From SVQP01 sp045658965 (GTDB lineage: Bacteria; Bacillota; Clostridia; Oscillospirales; CAG-272): a DNA stretch of 13,376 nucleotides. Each line of letters starts with the position of its first letter. Position 1 is the stretch's first letter. Below, in pieces: positions 6,332-13,308 of the stretch. Both the position numbers and the translations under genes were made by a program. The notes under the pieces were generated by a model. It was given only the letters and a program-made list of their open reading frames with translations, was not told the DNA's origin and ran no database searches. The stretch spans positions 1 to 13,376 of the forward strand of contig JAZOVZ010000092.1 of assembly GCA_045658965.1 (NCBI GenBank), written 5' to 3'.

Positions 6332-6859
6332 TTTGCGACAAATTCTGTGAGGACTGGCTCCAATGTCATTAAGTTAAGAATTTTCAAAAAATCACAGGGA
6401 TATAGCGCGCAGAAACCGTTTGTATTCGCGCTCTCCCCCCTGCGCTTGGAACAGGGCAGCGCGTAACATCCCCCTACACGTCGCCGCAGGCTGCGTGAGC
6501 CTGCTTGCAGGCAACTCCCTGGAGGGGGGCTTTGGGAGCAGCATCGCCCTTTTCTAAACTGACACTCAACCGTCAACGGTAACTTGATTCACCGAAAACT
6601 GCGTGAAAACCGATATTTCAGCGGTCAACTTGAAAATGAATGAGCGGACCACTGATATAGCCCCCCTCCGGGAGGGGGGTGGAAAATATCCCGCAGGGCA
6701 TATTTAAGGGGGGAGAGCGCGAATAGAATGGGTTTATGACGATAATGCGGAAAAAACAGTATTCCTTAACTTAATGACATTGGGGCTTGTTCATGCCCCT
6801 TGTCGTAGGGCTCCGTCTTGCCCCCGCCATCCTGTTTTGGAGAACAATTACTTTTCGTG
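6332..6859. other. Gene-free intergenic region filled mostly by an inverted-repeat element
   Basis: No reading frame here has a ribosome site or a sensible protein. Most of the region is the element at 6360-6783. The remaining 76 bp before the esterase promoter show nothing notable. A perfect palindrome with 9 bp arms, CCCCCCTCC and GGAGGGGGG around one G (6661-6679), lies inside the element. Confidence 0.7.
6360..6783. mobile_element. MITE-like element with nested inverted repeats
   Basis: The ends are a 19 bp perfect inverted repeat: CCAATGTCATTAAGTTAAG (6360-6378) and its complement at 6765-6783. About 45 bp inward a second perfect 18 bp repeat follows: TATTCGCGCTCTCCCCCC (6423-6440) and its complement at 6708-6725. 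The two arms are therefore about 80 bp each, with diverged middles. The tetranucleotide GGCT stands directly outside both ends (6356-6359 and 6784-6787) and could be a target duplication. No transposase is encoded, so a non-autonomous element or a dispersed intergenic repeat fits. Only finding further copies in the genome would separate these. Confidence 0.6.
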
Positions 6860-6889
6860 TTGACAGAACCGCTGTGCTCGTGTTATAAT
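6860..6889 (+). promoter_or_regulatory. Promoter of the esterase gene
   Basis: TTGACA (6860-6865) and TATAAT (6884-6889) are 18 bp apart, and TGT just before the -10 box gives an extended -10. The predicted start is about 20 nt before the ATG. Confidence 0.8.
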
Positions 6890-6915
6890 AAATCATCATC
6901 CAAAGAAAGGGAAGT

Positions 6916-7752
6916 ATGATGATGAAAAAGATCAAGATTATTCTGTTAGCAGGACAGTCCAACGCCGTGGGCGTGGGACATTGCCAATATCTGCCCCGTC
7001 ATTTCTCGCCCGAAAAGGTCAAGGAATACATGGACGGCTATGAGAGCGTGCCGATCAGCTACTACTCGCACGACAAGCACAGCGACGGCTTTGTCAAAAC
7101 CGGGCTGAATTGTGCCGAGCTGACCAAGGATACCTTTGGACCCGAGGTGGGCATTGCCGAGGTCATTTCGCAGAAATATCCGAGCGAGCAGTATGCCATC
7201 ATCAAGTGTGCGTACGGCGGAACCAGCCTTTGGAACGATTGGTTGTCTCCCTCGGGCGGCGCGGAGTATAACCCCGCATCGCATGACGACATGAATATCC
7301 CCGAAAACTACCGCACCTGCGGCTGGTGCTATAACGAGATGATGAAGGTGCTGCCCGATAGCCTCAAGATTTTGGAGGAGCAGGGATATGCGCCCGAGAT
7401 CGTGGCTTGGTGCTGGATGCAGGGCGAGGCAGATGCCTGCGAGGAGCAGCACGTGCCGCATTACGAGCGTCGCTATGCTGCTTTGCTTGCCGATCTGCGC
7501 CAAGGCTTTGCGAAGTATTTTGCCGATGATTGCACCTTTGTGGATGCAGGCATTTCCCAAATCTGGCCGTTCTACGTGCAGATCAATGACATCAAGCGCG
7601 CTTACGCCGCAAAGACGCCGAACAGCTTTTATCTGGATACCATCGGTGCAGGGTTGACCACCCATAAAGAGCCGCAGCCCGAGCCGGATATCTACCACTA
7701 CGACGCAGGCAGCACCATCACGCTGGGGCATTTGTTTGCAGAGCATATCTGA
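6916..7752 (+). CDS. SASA/DUF303-type carbohydrate acetylesterase
   Basis: A 278-residue SGNH-like hydrolase. LLAGQSNAVG at the N-terminus places the nucleophile at Ser15. YGGTSLW (about residue 98 onward) and WMQGEAD are the middle blocks of the sialate O-acetylesterase-like family, and DIYHYDAG near the end gives Asp258 and His261 as the remaining triad members. The family removes O-acetyl groups from sialic acids or plant polysaccharides (CE6-like). There is no signal peptide, so it acts on imported oligosaccharides in the cytoplasm. Three consecutive ATG codons (6916, 6919, 6922) follow AAAGG (6906-6910), and 6916 has the best spacing. It has its own promoter and terminator but stands just upstream of the peptidase/beta-mannosidase operon, so a role in deacetylating mannose-containing glycans is a reasonable inference. 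Confidence 0.87.
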   Translation: MMMKKIKIILLAGQSNAVGVGHCQYLPRHFSPEKVKEYMDGYESVPISYYSHDKHSDGFVKTGLNCAELTKDTFGPEVGIAEVISQKYPSEQYAIIKCAYGGTSLWNDWLSPSGGAEYNPASHDDMNIPENYRTCGWCYNEMMKVLPDSLKILEEQGYAPEIVAWCWMQGEADACEEQHVPHYERRYAALLADLRQGFAKYFADDCTFVDAGISQIWPFYVQINDIKRAYAAKTPNSFYLDTIGAGLTTHKEPQPEPDIYHYDAGSTITLGHLFAEHI

Positions 7753-7768
7753 ACCAACTGACCGTCAC

Positions 7769-7798
7769 CCCCCGACACCCGTCGGGGGATTTTCTTTT
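7769..7798 (+). terminator. Intrinsic terminator of the esterase gene
   Basis: CCCCCGAC (7769-7776) and GTCGGGGG (7781-7788) form an 8 bp stem with an ACCC loop, followed by ATTTTCTTTT. Confidence 0.9.
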
Positions 7799-7806
7799 GC
7801 ACCCTC

Positions 7807-7835
7807 TTGCAAAACTGCCGTATTTCGGGTATAAT
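7807..7835 (+). promoter_or_regulatory. Promoter of the peptidase/beta-mannosidase operon
   Basis: TTGCAA (7807-7812) and TATAAT (7830-7835) are 17 bp apart. The predicted start is about 22 nt before the ATG at 7864. The in-frame ATG at 7807 overlaps the -35 box and is therefore not the start. Confidence 0.75.
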
Positions 7836-7863
7836 AAAGACAAGAAACCATTTGGAGGGCAAC

Positions 7864-8898
7864 ATGGGACTTACAAACACTCCTTTTACGGTTGGCCGCG
7901 GCAGACGCGGCGAGAAAAATCTGATCACCGACGTGCCGGGCGTGACGGTCGGGCACGTGACGATATGCGAGGGCGAGGACGTGCGCACGGGTGTGACCTG
8001 TATCAAAGCGCATGGCGGTAATTTGTTTACGGATAAGGTCATGGCGGCGTCGTTTGTATTCAACGGCTATGGAAAAACGGCAGGGCTTGTGCAGATAAAC
8101 GAGCTTGGCACCATTGAAACGCCCATTGTGCTGACTAATACGCTGGGCGTTGGTACGGCGTTTACCGCTGTGGTCAAATACATGATGGCGCAAAATCCCG
8201 AGATCGGCGGTGCTTGGGGCACGGTCAATCCCGTGGTGGGCGAGTGCAATGACGGCACGCTCAACGACATCCGCGGCTTGCACGTGACCGAGCAGCACGT
8301 GCTGGATGCCATCAATGCTTGTGCCGATACCTTTGCCGAGGGCGCGGTTGGCGCAGGCACGGGCATGTGCTGCCTTGGCTTTAAGGGCGGCATTGGGTCG
8401 GCATCGCGCGTGCTGACCATTGACGGCTGTGAGTATACCGTGGGTGCGTTGGTGCTTGCCAATTTTGGCGGCAGGGGACGACTCATGATCGACGGCAGGC
8501 AGGTGGGCAGGGAGATCGCGGAGCGCGATCATGCTGCCGACAAGGGCTCGATTATTATGATTCTTGCCACCGATGCACCGCTCTCGGAGCGACAGCTTGG
8601 CAGAGTGGCGCGTCGCGCGGGCGTGGGACTTTCGCGCACGGGCTCGTATATGGGCAACGGCAGCGGCGACGTGGCGATCGCGTTTTCTACCGCAAACCGC
8701 GTGCCGCACACCGCAGAGCATGCCGTGCAGACCTATGCCACGATTTGCGACAACTTTATCGATCCCGTCTTTGACATGACCGCAGAAGCCGTGGAAGAGG
8801 CGATTGCAAGCGCGCTCTGGCACGCCGACACCACCACGGGCAAGGGCGGTGCCACGATACAAGGCTTACGTCAAGCCTATGAGGAGATGAATAAATGA
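7864..8898 (+). CDS. P1-family (DmpA-like) self-processing aminopeptidase
   Basis: A 344-residue enzyme of peptidase family P1 (MEROPS S58), whose members include DmpA (L-aminopeptidase/D-Ala esterase) and BapA (beta-peptidyl aminopeptidase). They are made as a single chain that cuts itself; the new N-terminal residue of the small subunit is the nucleophile. Here DKGSIIMILATDAPL matches that junction, predicting cleavage between Gly228 and Ser229. The N-terminal ITDVPGVTVGH and the central NPVVGECND and GAVGAGTG (about 160-166) are further family blocks. There is no signal peptide, so it is cytoplasmic. The start follows GGAGGG (7854-7859). The mannosidase start overlaps its stop by ATGA, so translation is coupled. 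The pairing suggests work on glycopeptides or on peptides with blocked or unusual N-termini, but that is inference. Confidence 0.93.
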   Translation: MGLTNTPFTVGRGRRGEKNLITDVPGVTVGHVTICEGEDVRTGVTCIKAHGGNLFTDKVMAASFVFNGYGKTAGLVQINELGTIETPIVLTNTLGVGTAFTAVVKYMMAQNPEIGGAWGTVNPVVGECNDGTLNDIRGLHVTEQHVLDAINACADTFAEGAVGAGTGMCCLGFKGGIGSASRVLTIDGCEYTVGALVLANFGGRGRLMIDGRQVGREIAERDHAADKGSIIMILATDAPLSERQLGRVARRAGVGLSRTGSYMGNGSGDVAIAFSTANRVPHTAEHAVQTYATICDNFIDPVFDMTAEAVEEAIASALWHADTTTGKGGATIQGLRQAYEEMNK

Positions 8899-11297
8899 GA
8901 AAATACGATCTTGGCGGAAAATGGCGCATGACGGGCAACGGATATGACGTGCAGGGAACTATCCCCGGCTCGGTCTATTCGTTTTTGCACGTAGACAATG
9001 CGCTTTTGCCCGATCCGCACGTAGCGGACAATGAGGATATTTATTTAGCCGTTTCGGAGCATGACTACACCTTTTCGCGCACGTTTGATTGGTGGGATGA
9101 GGGGTATCGCACGACCTTGGTGTTTGAGGGATTGGATACGTTGTGCAGCATTTACCTCAACGGTGCCTTGGTGGCAGAGACCGACAACATGCACCTGCGT
9201 TATGAATTTGACGTGACCGAGCTTGTGTGTGAGCACAACGAGCTGCGCGTGGTCTGCCATTCGCCCACGCGATACATCAGGGAGAAGGATCAAGAATCCC
9301 ACCTGTTTGGCGCGACTGATTGCATGCGCGGATATCCCCATTTGCGCAAGGCGCATTGCATGATGGGCTGGGATTGGGGACCCCGTTTGCCCGATGCGGG
9401 CATTTTTCGTGACGTGTATCTGCTGCAGCATAATGGCAGCGGGCGCATTACCGAGGCGCGCGTAACCCAACGGCACGAGGGCGGCAGAGTGTTCCTGACC
9501 CCGATTATGGAATTCGCAGGGGATGGGACACCCGAATTTTGGCTGACCGCGCCCGACGGCAGCTGTACCGCTTTGGCGCTGGGAGTTGAAACCGAGGTGC
9601 AAGATCCGCAGCTTTGGTGGCCTAATGGCATGGGTGAACAGCCGCTCTATACCGTGCAGGCATGGCTGGTGGTAGATGATGAAATCATTGACGCCCGCGA
9701 GCTGCGCGTTGGTCTTCGCCAAATGGAGCTGGTGCGCGAGGTTGACTCCTACGGTATCGGCTTTTATCACCGCGTCAACGGTGTGGATATGTTCGCCATG
9801 GGGGCGGACTACATCCCCGAGGACAATATTTTGCGCCGCATTACACCTGAGCGCACGCGCACGCTCTTGCAGCATTGCAAGGATTGCCATTTTAATGCCA
9901 TTCGCGTGTGGGGCGGCGGCTACTATCCCGACGATTGGTTTTTCGATATTTGCGACGAGCTTGGCTTGGTGGTCTTTTTTGACCTGATGTTTGCCTGCTC
10001 TGTGTACGATCCCGACCAAAAGCTGATGCAAAGCATGCTACTTGAGGTCGAGCAGAACGCGCGCCGCATCCGTCACCACGCCTGCATGGGCTTGATCTGC
10101 GGCAATAACGAGATCGAGTGGCATTTCCACGAATACGTGGCGATCTCGGGCAGAACCGACAGAGAGCATCTGGAAAAGGTGTATCTTGACCTGTTTGAGA
10201 AAGAAATTCCTGCGGTTTTGGCTCGCATTTGCCCCGAAATTGCCTACGTTCCGTCCTCGCCCACCTCGCTTGGCGGCTTTGCCGATCCCAACGGCGAGCC
10301 TTGCGGCGATTGCCACGATTGGAATCCCGATCACCTTTCGTTCAGAAACCGCTTTTACCGCTACGTCAGCGAGTTTGGCTTTCAGTCCTTGCCCAGCATC
10401 AAAACGATCCATACATACGCCACCGACGGCAACACCAACCTCTGCTCGCCCATCATGGAGCGTCACCAGCGTTCGGGCGGCGGCAATGAGCTGATGCTCT
10501 CGCAGCTTGCCAAATTTTATCCGTATGCAGGCACGACCGAGCAATTGGTTTACGCCACGCAGCAGCTGCAAGCCGACTCGGTGCGCTACCGCGTCGAGCA
10601 CATGCGCCGCCATCGCGGTCGCTGCATGGGGGCTTTGTATTGGCAGCTGAATGATATCTGGCAGGGAACTTCCTGGGCAAGTATTGATTGCTTTGGACGC
10701 TACAAGGCGTTGCAATATGCCGCTAAACGCTTTTTCGCCCCCGTACTGCTGTCCTGTGAAGAAAACGGCATGATGCAGCACAGGGGCAATATCAACGCCC
10801 AGAGCGGTACTTACCAAAAGGCGTGCAGTTATCGGCTTTGCGTGACAAACGATACGAGAGACGAATTTTCGGGGCTTGTAGTGGCTACCGTGCGCGACGC
10901 GCAGGGGAACGCGCTGAAAGTCACCGAGAAAAGCGTAAAAGTACCCGCGCTTTCTGTCTTGTGGCTGGATACGCAGCCGTTTGACTTTGATCCTTATACC
11001 GCGCATTTGCAATATGTATTGATCGCGGATGACTGCGTCGTCAGCCAAGGGTGCGCGCTGTTCGCGCCTCCTAAGCACTATACGCTGCAAGATCCCGCGC
11101 TGCAAGTACGCAAGGAGGGCGACGAGCTGATCGTGACCGCTGCCGCTTTCGCCAAGGGCGTAATGATCGAGGGCATCGACGGCGACGTCATCCTGTCCGA
11201 CAACTCCTTTGACATGGAGCGCGGTGAGACGCGTGTGCGCATCCTTTCGGGCGACGCGAGCGTGTTTGCGATCATGTCGGTGTTTGATTTGATATGA
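8895..11297 (+). CDS. GH2 beta-mannosidase
   Basis: An 800-residue enzyme, close to the usual length of bacterial beta-mannosidases. It hydrolyses terminal beta-mannose from oligosaccharides such as mannobiose or the N-glycan core. Order: sugar-binding jelly roll (about 1-170) with GWDWGP (158-163), a mark of the mannosidase branch of GH2; an immunoglobulin-like domain (about 175-280, including LWWPNGMGEQPLY); the TIM barrel (about 290-600) with VWGGGYY, the acid/base Glu406 in CGNNEIEW and the nucleophile Glu493 in VSEFGFQS; then C-terminal beta domains. There is no signal peptide, so substrates must be imported. The start overlaps the peptidase stop (ATGA at 8895-8898). I assign the specificity from the GWDWGP and CGNNE pattern; activity on other beta-linked sugars cannot be excluded. 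Confidence 0.93.
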   Translation: MRKYDLGGKWRMTGNGYDVQGTIPGSVYSFLHVDNALLPDPHVADNEDIYLAVSEHDYTFSRTFDWWDEGYRTTLVFEGLDTLCSIYLNGALVAETDNMHLRYEFDVTELVCEHNELRVVCHSPTRYIREKDQESHLFGATDCMRGYPHLRKAHCMMGWDWGPRLPDAGIFRDVYLLQHNGSGRITEARVTQRHEGGRVFLTPIMEFAGDGTPEFWLTAPDGSCTALALGVETEVQDPQLWWPNGMGEQPLYTVQAWLVVDDEIIDARELRVGLRQMELVREVDSYGIGFYHRVNGVDMFAMGADYIPEDNILRRITPERTRTLLQHCKDCHFNAIRVWGGGYYPDDWFFDICDELGLVVFFDLMFACSVYDPDQKLMQSMLLEVEQNARRIRHHACMGLICGNNEIEWHFHEYVAISGRTDREHLEKVYLDLFEKEIPAVLARICPEIAYVPSSPTSLGGFADPNGEPCGDCHDWNPDHLSFRNRFYRYVSEFGFQSLPSIKTIHTYATDGNTNLCSPIMERHQRSGGGNELMLSQLAKFYPYAGTTEQLVYATQQLQADSVRYRVEHMRRHRGRCMGALYWQLNDIWQGTSWASIDCFGRYKALQYAAKRFFAPVLLSCEENGMMQHRGNINAQSGTYQKACSYRLCVTNDTRDEFSGLVVATVRDAQGNALKVTEKSVKVPALSVLWLDTQPFDFDPYTAHLQYVLIADDCVVSQGCALFAPPKHYTLQDPALQVRKEGDELIVTAAAFAKGVMIEGIDGDVILSDNSFDMERGETRVRILSGDASVFAIMSVFDLI

Positions 11298-11304
11298 GAA
11301 TATT

Positions 11305-11332
11305 AGGGCGTGACACTGTGCGCGCCCTTTTG
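11305..11332 (+). terminator. Terminator of the peptidase/beta-mannosidase operon
   Basis: AGGGCGTG (11305-11312) pairs with CGCGCCCT (11321-11328), 8 bp including one G-U pair, followed by TTTTGTATTTATTT. It lies 8 bp after the mannosidase stop. Confidence 0.75.
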
Positions 11333-11373
11333 TATTTATTTGTGAATTTTTCGCATAAATGGTGAAAAACCTA

Positions 11374-11404
11374 TTGACTCTCCCCTTAACTGTAATGATA
11401 TACT
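11374..11404 (+). promoter_or_regulatory. MerR-type promoter with a 19 bp spacer
   Basis: TTGACT (11374-11379) and TATACT (11399-11404) are 19 bp apart. This over-long spacer is the signature of promoters that MerR regulators activate by twisting the DNA. The spacer starts CTCCCC and contains a weak dyad CCTTA-ACTG-TAATG (11385-11398). The gene downstream is itself a MerR regulator, so autoregulation is likely. Confidence 0.75.
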
Positions 11405-11417
11405 TACCTTGCAAGAT

Positions 11418-11435
11418 AGAAATAGTGCTATTTCT
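11418..11435. repeat. Short inverted repeat at the MerR transcript 5' end
   Basis: AGAAATAG (11418-11425) and CTATTTCT (11428-11435) are perfect 8 bp arms with a TG centre, just downstream of the expected transcription start. A separate 10 bp palindrome TTCTGCAGAA follows within 10 bp. They may be extra protein-binding sites or a 5' stabilising hairpin. Confidence 0.5.
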
Positions 11436-11467
11436 GTTCTGCAGAATCTCAATGAAAGGAAAACGCT

Positions 11468-13018
11468 ATGTATAAGATAGGTGAATTATCTAAGCTGTGC
11501 AATATCTCGGTAAAGACCTTGCGATATTATGAAGCGGAAGGCTTGTTGATTCCGGATGAGATCGACAAATATACGAAATATCGGTACTACTCTGCTTCCA
11601 AACTTGAGGATTGCTATCGAATTATCGCCCTGAAGGAGTTGGGCTTTTCTCTTGATGAGATAAGAGTACAGCTTATGGCTGATGATGACGAGAAAATCGC
11701 CCAAGCATTAAATACCAAGCTTGTAGAATTGCAGGCACTGATTGAAACCACACAAATACAGTTAAGAAGAATTGAATCGATTAAAAGCAATCTGATAAAG
11801 GGAGAGTCGAAAATGTTCAATGTTATTATCCGTGCAACAGACGAATTGCGCGTTGCCGTTATTCGAAAAGAGTATTTATCCAAATCCGATGCGCTGACTG
11901 ATATAGAAAGAATCAAAAGCGAACTACCTCGGGCAATTCTTGGTAAAAGAAAAGTGATCATCAATTATGAGACAGAGTATAAGGAAGAGAACTTTGACCT
12001 TGCAGCCTGTATGGAGATTGTGGGTAAGCTTCCCCCGAATACAGGTTATACCGAAAGGACAATTTCGTTCGATTCTCATGTTGCATCTTTGGTTTGTAAG
12101 ACAGACGAGCTTGATGATGCTTACAAGGCTATAATCAAGCATCTTGATGATTGTGATTATAAGGTCTGCGGTGCGTATTATGAAATTTATTATAGTGATG
12201 GAACGGTGGAATTGAAGGTTCCCGTAATTGCGAAATCAAAAGAGGCATTATATCAATGCGATCATGCAGATCTGCCTTTTGTGGATGATCCTGATGCGTG
12301 CGGAAAATGGAAGATGCTTGATATTCTGCCAACTCATGAGCATTTTGTTTACGGAAAGCCTAAATGCAGCCATCTCGCTTGGTTGGATGAAATATATTTC
12401 ATAGATGGTGGTCGCAGTTATTGGGCGGTTGCCGGTTGGACCAAGGGCTATTTGTTTACGTATGGTTCCGAACATGGATCAACATTTTTGAATAAGTATA
12501 CAATAGAGAATGACGGACAGAGAAAGCTGCTATTTCTTGAAATGTATGATTACTGTGACGGAGGTGCAGTAGGAACGTTTGATAAACCCGAGATTTGGGT
12601 ATATGAGCAAGTAGAAGATACGCACTATACTTCACAGGAAGAATTCAGAAGATGCGACTATATTGACTATCCTTTTGTGAACGACGAAACAGTGACAGGA
12701 GTATGGGAAGTGCGCGATTTTGTGATAAACAAGGAAGATTTTGATCCTGAAAAGCAGAATTGGGAGAAAAAGAATCTGTTCGTTTTGAAAGCTGAATTTA
12801 AGCCGAATGGCGTATACGTTTCGACTACTAAGAATTTTGTAAACAGCGTTACGTCAACGTGGACAAAGGGATTTGTGTTGAATAAGCGAGAAAAGACAGC
12901 TTCTGCGTATGAGATCAAAGTGATTAACGGTAAAGAGTACCTTTTCAAGGAATGGAAAACGGGTGATTATTGCTTTGGTAACGGCAGAGCGTATTGGTAT
13001 GTATTTACAAGACAATAA
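11468..13018 (+). CDS. MerR regulator with GyrI-like sensor and duplicated C-terminal domain
   Basis: A 516-residue regulator, about twice the usual length. Residues 1-70 are a MerR winged helix (IGELSKLCNISVKTLRYYE, then the wing KYRYYSASKLED). Residues 75-112 form the coiled coil for dimerisation. Residues 116-255 resemble the GyrI/BmrR multidrug-sensing domain, with YYEIYYSDGTVELKVPV as its closing strands. Then come two copies of one domain: 268-381, starting DLPFVDDPDACGKW, and 400-516, starting DYPFVNDETVTGVW. Each holds a TKG element (WTKGYLF at 324, WTKGFVL at 465) and an aromatic end; the second also has FKEWKTGDY. I recall similar repeats at the ends of other Firmicute regulators and M56/BlaR1-like proteins, without a known ligand. 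Ribosome site AAAGGA at 11455-11460. The gene is AT-richer than its neighbours, and no terminator is visible after it. Confidence 0.87.
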   Translation: MYKIGELSKLCNISVKTLRYYEAEGLLIPDEIDKYTKYRYYSASKLEDCYRIIALKELGFSLDEIRVQLMADDDEKIAQALNTKLVELQALIETTQIQLRRIESIKSNLIKGESKMFNVIIRATDELRVAVIRKEYLSKSDALTDIERIKSELPRAILGKRKVIINYETEYKEENFDLAACMEIVGKLPPNTGYTERTISFDSHVASLVCKTDELDDAYKAIIKHLDDCDYKVCGAYYEIYYSDGTVELKVPVIAKSKEALYQCDHADLPFVDDPDACGKWKMLDILPTHEHFVYGKPKCSHLAWLDEIYFIDGGRSYWAVAGWTKGYLFTYGSEHGSTFLNKYTIENDGQRKLLFLEMYDYCDGGAVGTFDKPEIWVYEQVEDTHYTSQEEFRRCDYIDYPFVNDETVTGVWEVRDFVINKEDFDPEKQNWEKKNLFVLKAEFKPNGVYVSTTKNFVNSVTSTWTKGFVLNKREKTASAYEIKVINGKEYLFKEWKTGDYCFGNGRAYWYVFTRQ

Positions 13019-13069
13019 ATGATATTTCTCTATAATTGAAAAATGAAGAAAAAATTATTTGTAAAGGTG

Positions 13070-13098
13070 TTGACTTTTAGATAAAACTGATATATAAT
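13070..13098 (+). promoter_or_regulatory. Promoter of the downstream structured RNA
   Basis: TTGACT (13070-13075) and TATAAT (13093-13098) are 17 bp apart, one mismatch from consensus. Transcription would begin near 13105, exactly where the first RNA hairpin starts. There is no ribosome site or ORF for the next 190 bases. Confidence 0.85.
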
Positions 13099-13104
13099 AA
13101 TAGT

Positions 13105-13294
13105 GCAAGGTGTATGCACCTTGGAATAATGATTTGATCATTATTCAGCCGATGACGCTTGGTGCTCGGTTAGGGGAGTGTTTAGCAGAGGGTCTATTGC
13201 GGTTGATGCTTATCCAATTCCTAAATAGGGTTTCCCGAAAGAAAAGCATTCAAAAAGATTATTAGAAATGGCAACTATTTTAGTTGCCATTTTT
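13105..13294 (+). ncRNA. Structured non-coding RNA, candidate raiA-motif RNA
   Basis: About 190 nt between a strong promoter and an intrinsic terminator, with no coding potential. Two perfect hairpins stand at the 5' end: CAAGGTG/CACCTTG (13106-13123, TATG loop) and GAATAATGAT/ATCATTATTC (13124-13146, TTG loop). A stem CCGA/TCGG (13149-13152, 13166-13169) follows, and GAGTGTTT (13176-13183) can pair with AAGCATTC (13244-13251), closing a large central domain. The unpaired blocks AGCAGAGGG, CTTATCCAATTCC and TTCCCGAAAGAAAAGC look conserved-RNA-like. From memory of its consensus they agree with the raiA motif, an abundant RNA of Firmicutes and Actinobacteria linked to sporulation and cell aggregation. 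I cannot align it here. It is not 6S, SRP, tmRNA or a T-box by sequence. A leader regulating the next gene is the alternative. Confidence 0.65.
13266..13294 (+). terminator. Intrinsic terminator of the structured RNA
   Basis: AAATGGCAACTA (13266-13277) and TAGTTGCCATTT (13281-13292) are perfect 12 bp arms with a TTT loop, ending in a run of T. It ends the RNA just before the next gene, so most transcripts from the 13070 promoter should stop here. Confidence 0.9.
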
Positions 13295-13308
13295 ACTTGG
13301 AAGTAAAA

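Noticed and set aside
6360..6783. A CRISPR array or an attachment site
   Set aside because: The repeats are inverted and occur in only two nested pairs, with no regular direct repeats and spacers and no integrase or tRNA nearby.
10038..11414. A 458-codon open frame on the minus strand
   Set aside because: It is antisense to the beta-mannosidase catalytic region and ends outside it without a promoter or ribosome site; no domain is recognisable.
13105..13294. 6S RNA or a T-box leader
   Set aside because: The ends do not pair to form the long 6S rod with a central bubble, and the T-box core sequence is absent. The downstream gene start does not suggest an amino-acid gene.
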